Assembly (NCBI GenBank): GCA_950295325.1
Contig: OX485806.1
Coordinates: 26,598,001 to 26,662,000 of the forward strand
Length of the DNA stretch: 64,000 nt
From: Polytrichum commune
Lineage: Eukaryota > Streptophyta > Polytrichopsida > Polytrichales > Polytrichaceae
Reading direction: 5' to 3'
The notes under the pieces were generated by a model. The model saw only the letters and a program-made list of their open reading frames with translations. It had not been told where the DNA came from and ran no database searches. The number at the start of each line of letters is the position of its first letter. Position 1 is the stretch's first letter. Both the position numbers and the translations under genes were made by a program. Shown here one piece after another: positions 13,401 to 27,800 of this stretch.

Positions 13401-16400
13401 GACAAAAGGCCGACAGGCCAACGTCAAAGCAGAGGAGGCAATTGACCATCTAGTGAGTTTTTTGTCAAGTAGAGAGGAGATTTCAAAGCCGGGTATATAT
13501 TGAACGACCAACCCCTTTTTTGAGATTTGGGTATCTCTCCACCATCATCTAGTAGTTTAGGGCCAACTTGGACCAAGAAGTCCAACCTTTGATGTTGGGA
13601 CACCATGTGCCATCACATGAAACTTTGGGCATTTTATCATAGGGAATCATAAGATAAAGTGGAGTTTGAGATGACCCTAAACTATCGGGTGATAGTGGAG
13701 AGGTGCCCATTTCCGAATGGAGTGGTTGGCTGTTCAATTCCCGTTGTAAAATCTTCTCTTTACTTGACGGAACAAACTAGCTTGGTAGGTAGGAAGGAAG
13801 CCAGGAGCCCACCCACCGCAAGGTAGGCAGTAAACCCCACCCTGCACCAAGCAGATTCTTGAGCAAGGTAGGGCCAACGGGCTCAAATTCATTTACTTAT
13901 TCATTCATTCATTCATTCATTCATTCATTTATGATAAAGTGGACAAGAGTTGATGAAACAATTTACCATCTAGGGAAACATATATAGTACAACGGACAAA
14001 CCATGGTGATAGAGGACTACTTATAGTTTGACATTTTAATATTAAATACCCCAAATCAGCTTATTAAAATAAAAGTTGGGATGGCTCAGCCACAAAACAT
14101 TATTCAGATCCATAACAATGTTATGTGAGACTGACAGGATTCCATGGAATATTGTTAGTTCCACGGAACATTATTATGGATCTGAATAATGTTATGCACA
14201 AGCCCCATAGAAGATGAATATATATGGGACCCCTCGCATGATGGCTACCACGAATCCCAAGCCCTTATGTTTGGGAAGATTTCAATAATGACTAATTAAG
14301 TTGTTTGCATTGACCTCTATTTTGAAGGATAGAACACCGTGTTGGCTCTTGAGAACAACGTGATGGGCGAGGAGTTGTTTGATTTACAGGTTCTCGTGCA
14401 TTTTTTGCGATAAGGAGTTCACTATTTTGAATGAGCAAAAATCAAATGTTTCATTTGACATACAACACAAAGTTTTGCTTGGGATGTTGGTCCGAAAAGA
14501 GGGGGGGGGGGGGGGGGATTTTGTATATGATAGTCAACAAAATAAGACTTTGGTAACTTATAAAAAAAAGTTCATATTAAAGCATGGAAGTGGCATGTTG
14601 CTATGTGTTAAGAAGTCGAGATTTGGTACAGATGAAAGATCGAGATAAGGAGCTCCAAATGCGAGGTAAAAAAGGGCAAAGTGTAGAGGAAGTAGCCAAC
14701 TTGATATGGGAGTATGAGGATGACATCACCGTCCAAACACACAAACTCAAAGAGATTATGGTATTCTACCCAATTCTCAAGCTTCAAATTTGGCAAATGT
14801 TGTTTTAAACAAAACTCTTCAAGTGTCCATAACTAGACGACGTCCACCTTTGTAAACCACAAGGAACTTTGGGGAATTTACCACACACGGAGGAAAAAAA
14901 AAGGGTCTTTAAGTAGACAAAACATGGTGACGTGAGCCACTATGTTGATTCTAGTTAAGTTCACAGCTATTGTGTTTGATAAGTACAATTTGAACTCGCA
15001 TTTTTGGTGGTTTTCAAACAATACTAGCATGTGAGTCATGGGTGATCGATTTGCATCACTAGAAAGTTGTCCTACATCACTGGGAAATTTGCAAATCTAC
15101 CACTACAATAGATTTGCATATTTCTTCAAATAATTCAAGACAATTATCGAGAAGCTCATATGTTAATAGTGAAATGTGATATTTTCACCATTCCATTAGA
15201 TTTATTTGCATATGCTCAAAGAGTTCAATGCATGTCACCTTTAAAAAGGTTTCTTTGTCTTCGAATATTATTGTAACCCACATGGAACTTTGGGACTCTT
15301 ACCATATCGGAAAACAAGTGGCATGTATACCTAGTGGACAAAACCCAGTGAATAGAGTACCAAATTCCCATAACCATTACACAACTCCAAGTTGGTTGCA
15401 ACCTGTGGGACCGTGTATCACATGAACATAAATCTCCTATAATTTCGGGATTCCCCCATTCATGTGGAGCACTCATGCTATGTGTTGTACGTTTTCCAAC
15501 AAGCAAGTGTGGATTATCAATTTTGTTTAATTGCAACCTCTTTCGGGAAAACGACCATCATATAGCTGCTTAGTAATGCTATGCCATTTATTCGAGTTGG
15601 CTTTCAAATTTATGTGTTTGATGAGTGTACATTTTAATTTCCCTTTTCCGGTGGTCTTCAAAATATGCGAGATTTCCACCAAATTTGTGTTAGATGTGAG
15701 TATTTGCACATGCACGTGAGCAGGTGCAACATGGTGTGGTAGCTGGAAACTTGAGAAAGATGGAGGCATACTTCACCGAGAAAGCACGTCTGGTACAATC
15801 CTAGCACCACCGCACTAGGAACGTATTCCCAAAACTGACTCTATAATCGAAGCCCACAAATTAAACACATATTCAGAGGTTTCACATGTATGACAGTGGT
15901 GCATAATGTTAGTTTTAGGTATATATGTCCACCTTACAACATCCACTTTATTGGCTCTGTCTGTAGGACAGAGACTATGCATCAACTTCTTTGTTTCAAG
16001 AGCAAATCTCCTAACCACTTTGTGTTCACACTTGGACGTTACTTGTTCTTGTTATTTTTGGTCCACTTTATTTAATGTGGATGTTAACTATAGTTTATTT
16101 ATGGAGAGAGAGAGAGAGAGAGAGAATGCATTGAAAGAAATCTAATTAACTATAGTTATTTCAACAGTTCTTGATTATTTATTTTAAAAATTTCGGGTGA
16201 TAAATGAGTAGCTTCAATATTTGACCCGCATTTGAGAAGAAGGTGCACAAAATCCAAGAGAGGTTTAGTATAGTAAATAGCCATGGATTGACATGAGCAA
16301 AGTGGACAACTACAATTATAGTCTTTCATAGTAAAGGTCAGAGCCTCACGGTTCTACCGTTTTCTTGTTTGAACACGAAATTGATCATTGGAGGATCATT

Positions 16401-18754
16401 GGTATGTTCAAGTTGGAAAGAGTTTCTCACTTCAAAACTTTATGGGCCAGGCGGCCATCAAAGAAGAGGAGGAGGCGTTAATGCGAGAGGCCAACGTGGT
16501 ATGTTTCATACCTTTGTTCCGACTTTATTATGTGCATGTCAGAGTTCGGGAAGTATTTGAAGCCTTAGTGGCTAATTGCCGGTAGTTGCTACGAAGGGTC
16601 GATTTTTTTCCAATTTACATCGGCAACAGCCGGTCTTTTGTAAAATCAATCGGCCAATTGCCTATATTTTCATATTTTCATCAGCCAATATCCGATGAAA
16701 TGGGATTCATATCGGCACTAATTGTTTTAAAAATGTATGAAAAGTTATTAGAAATCATTTCTTAGTACAAAATCTTGAATAAGTAAAAAGAAAGGCATGT
16801 TCAAAACTTTAAATTTGAAGAGTTAATATCCTTGGCAGGAATTGAACCTAGTAATGCCTTCACCTCTTGAAGGCCAAGGGTCCCCCAATTCTTCATAGAA
16901 GCAATTGGATTTGGTCATGGAAAGGTTGCATAATTCAAAAAGTTTAAGGTTTAGGGTACTTCCTCAAGTGCATCATCAGATGCCCCAGACAAATAGCGCT
17001 CTGGATGCTTTCGGCTGAAATCCAGTAACTGACAAGAAGAATCGGCTACATTTCCGGGACATTTTATGGTCCATCAGCTAATTGCCGGAGGATTGAAATT
17101 ACAGTTGGATTGCCATCCGATGGTTGGAAATTTGGACCGGCCATGAGGGAAAATCCATCGGTTGATGATGAACTAGCCGTCGGTTTTCCCCGAACATAGG
17201 TGCATGTGAATATGAAGCACCATCACTCAAGACACCCAAGCATACCTATCATGCTTGTGTCAATGTGCTCACTTATAGACAAGACCGTCAACACACGTCA
17301 GCCAAGTCTTTTATGGGTCAACATAAGGCATTTCTACTTCGTAACACGTAATATAAAATAAACCCCAATCAATGTACTAACTTTTGCCGATATATCAGTG
17401 CCATAGTCTTTGCCCAATCATAATCTTTCACTGACCTATTTCTATATAATGTAGTTGTGTTCTATGTTCCCATGTTATTCCCTATAGATGCGCTCAATGG
17501 AAAAATTAAAACACTTAGGTGGGAGTGGATCCTGATGTTCCCCCTAGCGTTCCTCAACCCTTCTCATAAAAAAGAAGACTCACGTTAGTTTTATGCTCAT
17601 AAATTACTACTATTATCATCATATATATGTAAACTCTGGTGTCAATATTGTCATGTCGTTAGTCTTGAATGATCTATATGATCATTCAAGAAGAAATTTA
17701 AAGCATTCTTCACCGTAACATCATTACTAGATAAGATATTCATATGAGCTCCAAATTTGACGAGGAACACGATGATTTGTATTTGATGATCACCTCGTCC
17801 TAATCGCGTGTTTGATACCTTCACACGAGTGGGCTAGAATGGACACTTTCACGCCGGCCGATTACCTTATAATGACCGTGCGAATCCGAGATAATAATTC
17901 GCATTTGGCATTGCAATTATGGCAGGCCAAAAGGAGGAAGAGGTGGTTGCCCTACTATGCAGCCAAACGCATCCAACGATACTGGAAACGCTACTTGCAG
18001 AAAAAGAATGGCCTCACAGGCGACGCTGCCGGTGGGAAAGGAAAGGTAAGCATGCCTTGCCAATTCCTTATTGTTGTATGCATACTAAGGTGGAAATACC
18101 ATACCCCGTGAAAATAAGGTGATTCATTTGCATTGAAGATCTGGTGTGATGATCATGAGATGATTTTCCAAGATAGATGAGAAGGATTCATGAAGAATGA
18201 ATGAATGCGAGTTGTTTCATATTTTTGTGTCGTATATAAAAAAATGCTACAGTTTTTTAAAGTGGAAAGTTGTCCAACCCCCTGCTCGTTCACTAGATTC
18301 TTCCTACACCGAACACGGTAATCCGCATTCTCATACTAAACATCGCCTAAATCGGTTACCTCGTGAGTACATTAACACTTGACTCCCATTGGCTACACTA
18401 AGTGTGCACGCATTGAAGTTGCCACCGAGCCATGATCGGCTTTAGGAATGGCATTTCATCGTTGTGACGGCGGTCTAGTGCAGAGCTAGAGGGTGGTTAA
18501 CGGGTTATGGTGTTTCTACCTTATACACACAATGAACAGTGGGCAAGAACCGATCGCTAGTTACGGATGAACCACTCGAGTTTGAGATATACATAACCAG
18601 TTGAAGTGCAAGACTTGTCATTTTAGAGGAATCTATGGAAACATGCCTCAAATTAATGAAGGAAAACCGAAAGATCACAATATGTAACCAATTGGACTTA
18701 GAGACACAAGTGTTTTGATCGATTATGCTTTAAAATCTCCGTGGATATTGTATG

Positions 18755-18816
<62 letters not shown>

Positions 18817-21800
18817 CAATTTGCATGATAAATATATTACTGATAGTCTATTTTATTTTGGTTTTTTGAGATAGAAGGTCAAAAAGCCAACGTCAAATGC
18901 ATAATGAACCAAAGGAAGGTGTGCCCACTTCTAAGGAAGGCGGAGTCCCTCAAACGTGTCACACTGCCACGTAAAAAGTAACAAAGAACGAAGTAACAAA
19001 AACCCCTTCCAAGGACAACCCCCACCTCACCAACCAAGGACAACCCTCGAATGACCGAGAAGCAAGCAACGGGCCAAGAAATTGATTCAATGCCTACAAC
19101 CACATCTTTCCAATTCCATGAGACTTTCATCTTTTCCCTTCTACAAGGGATGTTCCCAACACCCCAAGCGTCATCAAAGTCTTCAAGGAGAGCTTCAGCC
19201 AAGTAAAATGCTAAGCTTAACATATGTTACCACCCTCACCCATGCCACTTTCGCGTACATGATGAGGTCATCCCAAATGAGGGTTTAAACCTTGGTGGTT
19301 AAACACCTTGTCATTGCGTTCGACCCAGATGGTCCAAAGAGCAAATGCCATGGGGGAGGTTCCAAATCATGATCTTCTTAGCAAATTTCTTAGGAATCCT
19401 CTCCTCAAAGAGGACTTGTTTCCAGTTGAAGCTATCAAATTACCACACTTGACCCCACACATTTCATACGTGATGAAAGTGGCCCACCACCAAACTCTTT
19501 GTGCTTGGCTGCAATCCCAACACTTGTGTTTAACCGACTCACTCATATTGGGGAGGCAAAAGATGCTTTGTTTGAAGATGGAGGCCGGGGGTGATGTACG
19601 CCCTCCATTCGTTGACCGCAATAGCTTTGTGCCAAAGGGACCACATAAAAGCAAATTCCTTGCCGGAGCGGACCGGGTCCCAAGCCTGAGACCACTAAAA
19701 CTTGTAATTCCCTAGAAGATACCCTTGCCATTTCTCCACCACTCTAGTCATGCTTGGGGCATCATTGATTACATAGTCCCTTCCGAACTTAGTGGTATAA
19801 TTAAGGAAACGATACGCTTCAACCCAACGCCAACGATCCAGGTCCCACACAGGGTTGGCAATTTTCTTATACAAAAAGGAGATTTCTTGTTTCCTTTGAC
19901 CTCTAGTAGTGTGAATGATTTTCACTGCATGGAAGAACCTAGTGAACTCTCCAGACAACACGGTTAGCACACACTCCCAATGTCTTAGCAAATGCATAAT
20001 AATAACGAGTTGTGAGACAATGTATGATGGATCCAAGTATATGTTAGGAACAATGCTTGGAGGAAGCTTCATGGATAATTTTTGCCTCTCAGATTCAATG
20101 AATGGGGAGAACTGGCTGCTAGTTACAAAGGAGCCAGTTGAGTTTGAGAACTAGCTGGTTGAAGTTCAAAGACTTCCGAAAATTTATCGATCATTTTAGA
20201 GGAATTTATAGAATATACTCCCACTTTACAAAGAAAAACCGACAGATGTCAACATGTAACTGGTTGGCTTTGCTTGCTTGCTTCACAATTCCCCCAAAAC
20301 CTTGAGACCCTGCCACCTAACCCAACCCAACATGGTTTTATTTTTTTCTTATTATAACTAGTCAAAATTGGAAATGGATGCGTAGTCCACTCTAAACTCC
20401 GTAGTATCACACCTGTGGCAACCAAAGTGCACGTGATATTACGGAGTTTTTTAGTGTTACCATGGATGCATGATACTATAGAATTAGTGTAGCATGTGAC
20501 ACTATGGAATAACACAAAGGAGATGTGAGGAAAATTTGAATTCGTCCTCCCGTCACCTATGCTAGTGTGGTCCACTCCACTTGGCCTTCCCGGGCGATGT
20601 GGGGGATGCATGCACCAACATTCAACAAGTGGCATAAGAAGAAGAATAAGAAGGTGGCACTCCACATGTTGACACATGGCGCAATGCGTGGGTGTGGGTT
20701 GACTTCTTTGGTGGTTTGCATTAATGACAAATTTCATGATATAAGGGAGAGAAATGTGACAATAAGGAGTGAGATTTGAACTACGAACATCTGTTCCCTA
20801 GGGTTTCAGGATATTAGAGAGTGTGTGACATTATGGGGGGTTGATATTACGGAGTTTAGGGTGTATCACAACTGGTTAATACTTTGTGATAGTTTGATCT
20901 TTCTTTGGAATTGGCCACAATTATTGTTTCCATTATCAATGGAACAAAATTCTTATTATTATTTGTGATATGACACAACATTCATCATCCACTAGAGCAC
21001 TCTCCCTCCATAAGGAATAGATGCTCATGTAGATTCAAGAATAAATAGGGTAGGATCCAGGTGTCCAATCTCTTCTTGTGTCAGAGTCTCCTTCATTGAA
21101 GGACAAACTTGAAAGTGGGGAAGGAAGTTAAGAAAGTGAGAGGCTAGGTTTATTGTGAAGTAGGAAAGTTGACGTTGTAGTTGAAGAATGTTATGGTACA
21201 TCATTCAATAATTTGAAGTGAATTGCTTGTATTTATTCATGTTTACAATTGGAATAACGTGAGTTCAACTTATGCCATGTACCAATCAGATTACACGTCA
21301 TTCATAAGATTTGAAAATCTAGCATGTACATGTAATTCTCTTGGTGATCATCAACATTCGAACAAACATATGAAAAGCTTCAACTTGAGTTGCAAGTCGG
21401 TTATTTACATGAGCTAGATTTACCTCACCACCATAGATTCTCGAAATAATATTCCTCCCATATAACATGGAACACTATATTCGGTAATCGGAGACTTTTT
21501 GATGATTTTGAGACTATTCAAGGACGTGGTTTTCAAATTTGAGCCAATGTTAACAACATTAAAATACCATACGTATAACATTGGATATAATCATCAACAT
21601 AAATGCATCAAAGTGAACAAAAAAATGAACCATACATGAAAACATATGTGTATAAAATGACAAATTGTTGCTAATGGAAAGGAAGATGTGGAGAATGATT
21701 GGAAATTGAATCTATTCAACGGGTTTGAAATACAAACATAATGGAAATACCATTAATGTCTTGAAGACCTTCAAATAGAATGGATAACCAAGCACTATGC

Positions 21801-24800
21801 TCTACCCCTACACACATTTAGGGAGTCTGTAGGCGTTTATAGTCCCACTAGTACGTCCCACTATATTTTTTCTCGCGGCCATGTCCTTATCTTTTACGGT
21901 GGCTTCTCTCTGTAATGCTCCAATGGCCTATATAGCTTTGAAAATCTCCGGCCTGCAACTATAGCCAAGTTTGTTGACTGGCCTCGAATATGTGTCGTTC
22001 TTCAATATGTGCCAGCTCCCGTGGGGGACTCCCTCCAATAGGGGGACTTCTAGCCACAACCTGGACCTCAAGACCTTGAGGAAATGTTGCCCTCCGCCTC
22101 GACCACCAAACTTGGGCATTGGCACACCATTCTCGTCAATTAGCTCATCGCATACTTCTTGGCCGAGAACGAGGCAAGGGCTTGGGAGATCACAGATGAG
22201 GAACTTGAAAATGGGCACCGTGTTCTCCAAGACCATACTTTATGCACAATATAAAGTATATCCACACTCAATTGTTAAAGTAGATTTTGGTAGCATATTT
22301 ACGAACAACCGTTCGTAAATCAGTGTAATGTGTAATCTATAAATCAACATTACTTATTTTTACGAATGTGTGTTTGCAAATATGTATAGTGGTTTCGTTT
22401 ATTTGCACAAACATAGATAAGATAGAAGTTAAGGTAGAAGTTAGCACCGTGTTTTAAGAACATAAAATGTTCATAGTAAACCAACCCATCAAAAACTGAC
22501 TAGTTGGTCGCGAATTGTCGAAAGGGCAAAAGAATGCTAGTTTACTAGTTGACGTCAAATTTGTCCCTAATGCAATTAGTTGTTAAAACGTCCACTAATT
22601 GGTTTTTACTGTTTTACTACTGAGCAATTTATTCAGTAGTAGTAATTATTTGGTGTTAATAATTTAGTTGGTCAGATAATGACTTGTTGGTCCAAAGTTA
22701 TTAAATAGCATTGCATTTCTTTGACTAGTTGATCATTTTTTATGACCTCAGTGTGCCAGTTGGTCATGTACTGGACAAAGGGCAAAAACGCGTGAGGACA
22801 GGTAGTTGCAGTGTTTTGACAGGGTGGGAACCTACCAAGTTGACCCACCTAGTAGGTAGTTGTTTTGAGGTATATAAAGATTGTCCTAGAACCTTTTGGC
22901 TCTCTTAGTACACATATGTGAAGATAGCTTAGACTCTTAGAGAAGGTGTGTATGCTTGTAAGTTTAGACCTAGAAATGTGAGGCAGTCCAGACGGACAAC
23001 AGTCTTGGAAAACAAGCAACAAAGTGTTGAAAGAGGGATTTGAAGAGTAGATTCATTGTTGGCATTCTCCTATTACTGCTCTCCTTCTAAGATAACATAG
23101 TCCTTAGTGTTGGCAAGACAAAGGTGTTGAAGTCGTTATTGAAAATGTGCATTGGACAACTTGTCATGTAGGAACAAAGAATGCATTAGAAAGTAGAAAG
23201 GGTGGGTATGCGCGAATGTGACACTCATAGGAGACGTCTAGAGCAAGTAGTTAGAATGACTTGAAAAATGTACCATAGGTTGGTTGAAGCTTAGAAACGT
23301 TGGATCTCAATTCGGTTTGCGAAAACCACCTTTGACCAAAAACGTTAGCTAGTCATAAGGACCCGAAAACTCCACTATAGGTTGTAGAAGATTAGAGATG
23401 CCAGCTCTAAGCTTATATTATGGAAACAACATCTAAAAGTTGGCCATTCAGACCAAAAACGTGAGCTCGTAGGTAGTGTCCAAGACATATTTTTTAGCCT
23501 TAAACATAAGTTTAAGGCGATCATACGTCAAAGGTTTTTTCTAGAGATGCACTAGGTTGGGAGGTGTTTTTGCAAGGCTTGGAAATGACTAGCAACAAAA
23601 GAGTTAATGTAGCAAGGAAGGACTGCAAACACCCATTAACAATGGGCTTTCATATATACGTACTCCTATTCCCTATTGATTATTGTAGCAGGGGGGTGGT
23701 GCACATTTTCATTGTATGTAGCCAAGGTTTATGAGTGTGCATTCGTAAACATGCAGCCCTTGGTTATTACGCCGAAGATCACAATTGCATGTTCGTAAAT
23801 ATGCAACCTTTGTTGTTGGCCAAGGTTTACAAACGCGCATTTGTAAATACTCGTCGAGGTTTACGAACGCACATTCGTAACAGTGCAACACTTGGTTGAT
23901 GAGCAGAAGTTTACGAAAATGTGGGCCGACGTTTACGAACGCCCGTTCGTAAAAGTCGGCGCACAATTACTAACTATGCAGCACTTGGTTGCTGCGCAGA
24001 ATTTTATGAAAATGTGGGCCGAGGTTTACGAACGCTCGTTCGTAAATGTGGCGGAGATTTACGAACGCCCGTTCGTAAATGTGGGCCGAGGTTTACGAAC
24101 GCCCGTTCGTAAAAGTCGGCGCACATTTACTAACTATGCAGCACTCGGTTGCTGCGCAGAATTTTACGAAAATGTGGGCCGAGGTTTACGAACGCTCGTT
24201 CGTAAATGTGGCGGAGATTTACGAACGCCCGTTCGTAAATGTGGGCCGAGGTTTACGAACGCCCGTTCGTAAAAGTCGGCGCACATTTACTAACTATGCA
24301 GCACTCGGTTGCTGCGCAGAATTTTACGAAAATGTGGGCCGAGGTTTACGAACGCTCGTTCGTAAATGTGGCGGAGATTTACGAACGCCCGTTCGTAAAT
24401 GTGGGCCGAGGTTTACGAACGCCCGTTCGTAAATGTGCACCGACGTTTACGAACGCACGTTCGTAACTATGCAGCACTTGGTTGCTGCGAAGAAGTTTAC
24501 GAACGCACGTTCGTAAATGTGGGCCGAGATTTACGAACGCCCGTTCGTAAACGTGCGCCGACGTTTACGAACGCACGTTCGTAACTGTGCAGCACTTGGT
24601 TGTTGCGCTAAAGTTTACGAACGCCCGTTCGTAAACATGCTCCGGTATTTACGCATGTACATATGTTTTTATATTCATATATAAACAAATATAAATATGC
24701 ATTGGTCTATAATGGAGTGGTTGATATGTATCAGTAATTTGTCCATTGCATCTTGCCACTTTTGGTTTGTGATTGATACCTATCAATCTTGAATTGGTGC

Positions 24801-27800
24801 CTTTGCATACTGCAAGTGAAGATAAAACTTGAGAACGATAAAAATTGAAACAACCGAATGAAAACATAATTGAGTTTCAGGTTGTGAGAGAACACTAAAT
24901 CGAAAAATATGGGGAAGCTTGCAAACAAAACATGCCAAAGCTCAACATACATGGAAAAAAACACATGGAATTCAACAATGAAAAAAATTTCAAAATGTGA
25001 AGGAAGTGAGTTCAGGGGGATTACACTATGCACGTTGAATTGGTATACATCCAAAACTTGTGCTTCCTCATTTAGTGAAAAACTTCGAAAACCTCAAAAT
25101 TGTAAATTCAATCTACTGCACCCTCACATTAGTCATTCCTCCCTCACACTCTTAAGCCCTCGCACGTTACATACAAACCCTTGCAACAACTCTTATGTGT
25201 ATGCAACTTTCAAGTTTGTAGCTCTCAAGCTCTCTACTAGCAAACTTGCAACTCTCAAAAGAAATCTGTGACTCTCAAACACGCGCACCAACAAAACAAA
25301 GAAAAGATATGAGTAAAGAAATGACAAGAGCTCCGCTCCGCATGTGCTCAGCGTTCCGCTTCTCCTTTCTATGCTCCAAATGACAATGAAAGGAGAAGAA
25401 GGGGTGCGGGGAGGTAGCCAACGCCGCTAGGGTTTCCCTATCGTTGCTACGTGGCCTCCTCCACGTTGGAAGGGTTGGGATGTGCTGGGATGGGGTGTGG
25501 GGAGGGGATGGGATGGGATGGGATGGGATGGGATGGGATAGGGGTGGGGAGGGAATTTGGTACCATTGAAATGTGTTAGTTTCATCCAAGTTACGATACA
25601 TGACTTGTTGTCATATTATGGAGGCAGTCATATGACTACCTTGTCCATACTTGTTAGGATGGAAGAACGTTCGATGACTCTCTTGCATGAAAATAAAAGT
25701 AGAATTTGTAAGTAAATGAAGGCATGCTTAATTCATGTTTTGTATTATGTATATGTAGTATAGGTGTTTATCATATTGATTTGAATAGCTTAGTATAAAT
25801 ACAAATGAATTTTTTCTCCCCATTCTATTAGTCCCTATACATTTGGTTCTTTTGTAAACATTAGGTACATAGGGAGTATAAATTTGTAGTGAACAATGCA
25901 CATCATTTAGTAGAAATTTGATGAAGAATCCAACCACAAGGATGCTCATATGGTGTTTTGAAATATAATGTTTTCAAGAATGAAATATCTTTCAAGTTGT
26001 TCATTAGTTCCTCTAATCATTATTAGCTTCATAAAATACACAATTTGAGATTAAGGGGAGGGGGTGAACTTAATTTTAGTAGAGGTGGAGGGAAATTCAA
26101 TTTCGAACATGTCATCAATTCATATAATTAGGTGTCAACTTGAACTAACATTTGTATAGTGCATTGAACTTTAACTTCAACTTGAACTAAGTGTATTTGA
26201 GCCATGTGATCGGATATTTGGCAAGTATAAAATGTGCATTCTACATAATTAAGTGAGTGCAATATGGGCTATTGAGTAGTCAATATCGTTTGTGTGTGTA
26301 ATCTATTGTATTAACTGTCGGACATGCACAACTTTCACAAACCCTAACCCCAAACCCTAAACCCTACATCCCTAAATCTTTTAATCTTACCAATATTCAA
26401 AATATGTGGCCATGTTGTGGTATGTGGGCATGTCCAACTGGTCTACCAATGTTGGTTGGATTGGATATTGCTTCATCCGGTTAATAACAACTATTGAGAA
26501 TCATGCCGATTGTCATTTCAAGATTCAAAATTGGATTTGAGATACAACTTTGGTTTATGTCAAAAGTGAAGTTTGGAATTCTTCCTCGTTCACCTTAATA
26601 ATGTTGAGTGCATTTTGATCACACAGTCCATACTTAATCTTATTCTAACATGCATGTCTTAAGACTCAACTTTAAATGAATACTTTTAGTTATGCACCTA
26701 CTTCTCGTAGGATGCAAAAACATGCAATTAGTGTGACTCAACCTAGGTATGTTTTGAATTCATATGCTTACTCTACCTTATGTACCATTCCAAATTAATT
26801 TCAGGTTGCCACACATTCCGGATTAATTCAATCTTTCCACATCTAGGTTTACACTTAAATTAAGACCTACATTATACCTAGGTATGGTTTCATATCATAT
26901 CCTTCCTCTACCTTACAAGCCATTCCAAATTAATCCGACTTTTTATTGGTGTCCACACACTTAGTGAGCATATTCTGGACATGTTTTGATGTGAATCATA
27001 TAATATATACAATTTTAGGGACCTCCATAACTAATTTTGACCCACTCCTACCTCATTGTATGTATGTGTGTATATATATATCACTTAGACCTTGGTAACA
27101 TATAGGTATGAATTGCCCAAAAACTTGGATTTCATAACTTGGTCGCAAATCATTTATTTAATGTTAAGCATCATCATATTTCAATAACATTTGACTATTA
27201 TAGTATTTATGTTTTTATCCTGAGGCCTTGGTAACACCTAAGGTGTGCGAGCGATATTAATATTTTCAATATGTTGCATGCATGCCATACATGTTCCATA
27301 CATAGCGTCATACATGTTTCGCATGGATAGAATGACATATTGTTAGGTTAAGGTAGGCGGCGGGAATCCGCTTTTTAAAGAGCATCCAAGGGATTTTGAA
27401 TCGCCCTAGAGCAGTACTTAAAGGTCTTCCCCCCCACACCATAGCTCTTTTTTGCGGCATGCTCTAGAGACTGCTCTAGAGACTTGTAGGAGTGCGCGCA
27501 TATCACATTTCTATGCGTCCACACTACACACTTCATGTACGTACAACATATATCCACCGCATATACCGCCGCGTATTCCGGAGTTTTACGAACGCCCGTT
27601 CGTAAACGTCGGCGCACATTTACGAACGCCCGTTCGTAAACGTCGGCCCACATTTACGAACGGGCGTTCGTAAACCTCGGCCCACATTTTTGTACACTTC
27701 TTTGCAGCAACCAAGTGCTGCATAGTTACGAACGTGCGTTCGTAAACGTCAGCGCACATTTACGAACGGGCGTTCGTAAACCTCGGCCCACATTTTCGTA

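Noticed and set aside
13417-13452. A 12-codon exon-like block ([12 protein letters not shown]) with good acceptor and donor
   Set aside because: The sequence is part of the SINE-like repeat also present at 55640-55720, so it was left out of the DRC10-like gene model.
16835-16910. tRNA-like sequence on the minus strand (GGTTCAATTCC near 16850)
   Set aside because: The T-arm stem does not pair and no acceptor stem or A box at the right distance was found.
17812-17925. Upstream extension of the IQ-motif exon ([18 protein letters not shown]...)
   Set aside because: The acceptor GCAATTATGGCAG at 17925 keeps phase with the preceding exon, and the extension has no matching acceptor in phase 0.
20249-20737. 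162-codon minus-strand open frame
   Set aside because: It overlaps the inverted-repeat element at 20388-20873 and has no recognisable protein features.
23883-24584. Repeated open frames encoding [15 protein letters not shown]-type peptides across the palindrome array
   Set aside because: The peptides simply mirror the tandem palindrome sequence; frames overlap each other and repeat with the 160-bp period. No start context or protein family supports translation.
26338-26376. Telomere or chromosome-end signal
   Set aside because: Only four or five variant units inside a transposon-rich intron.
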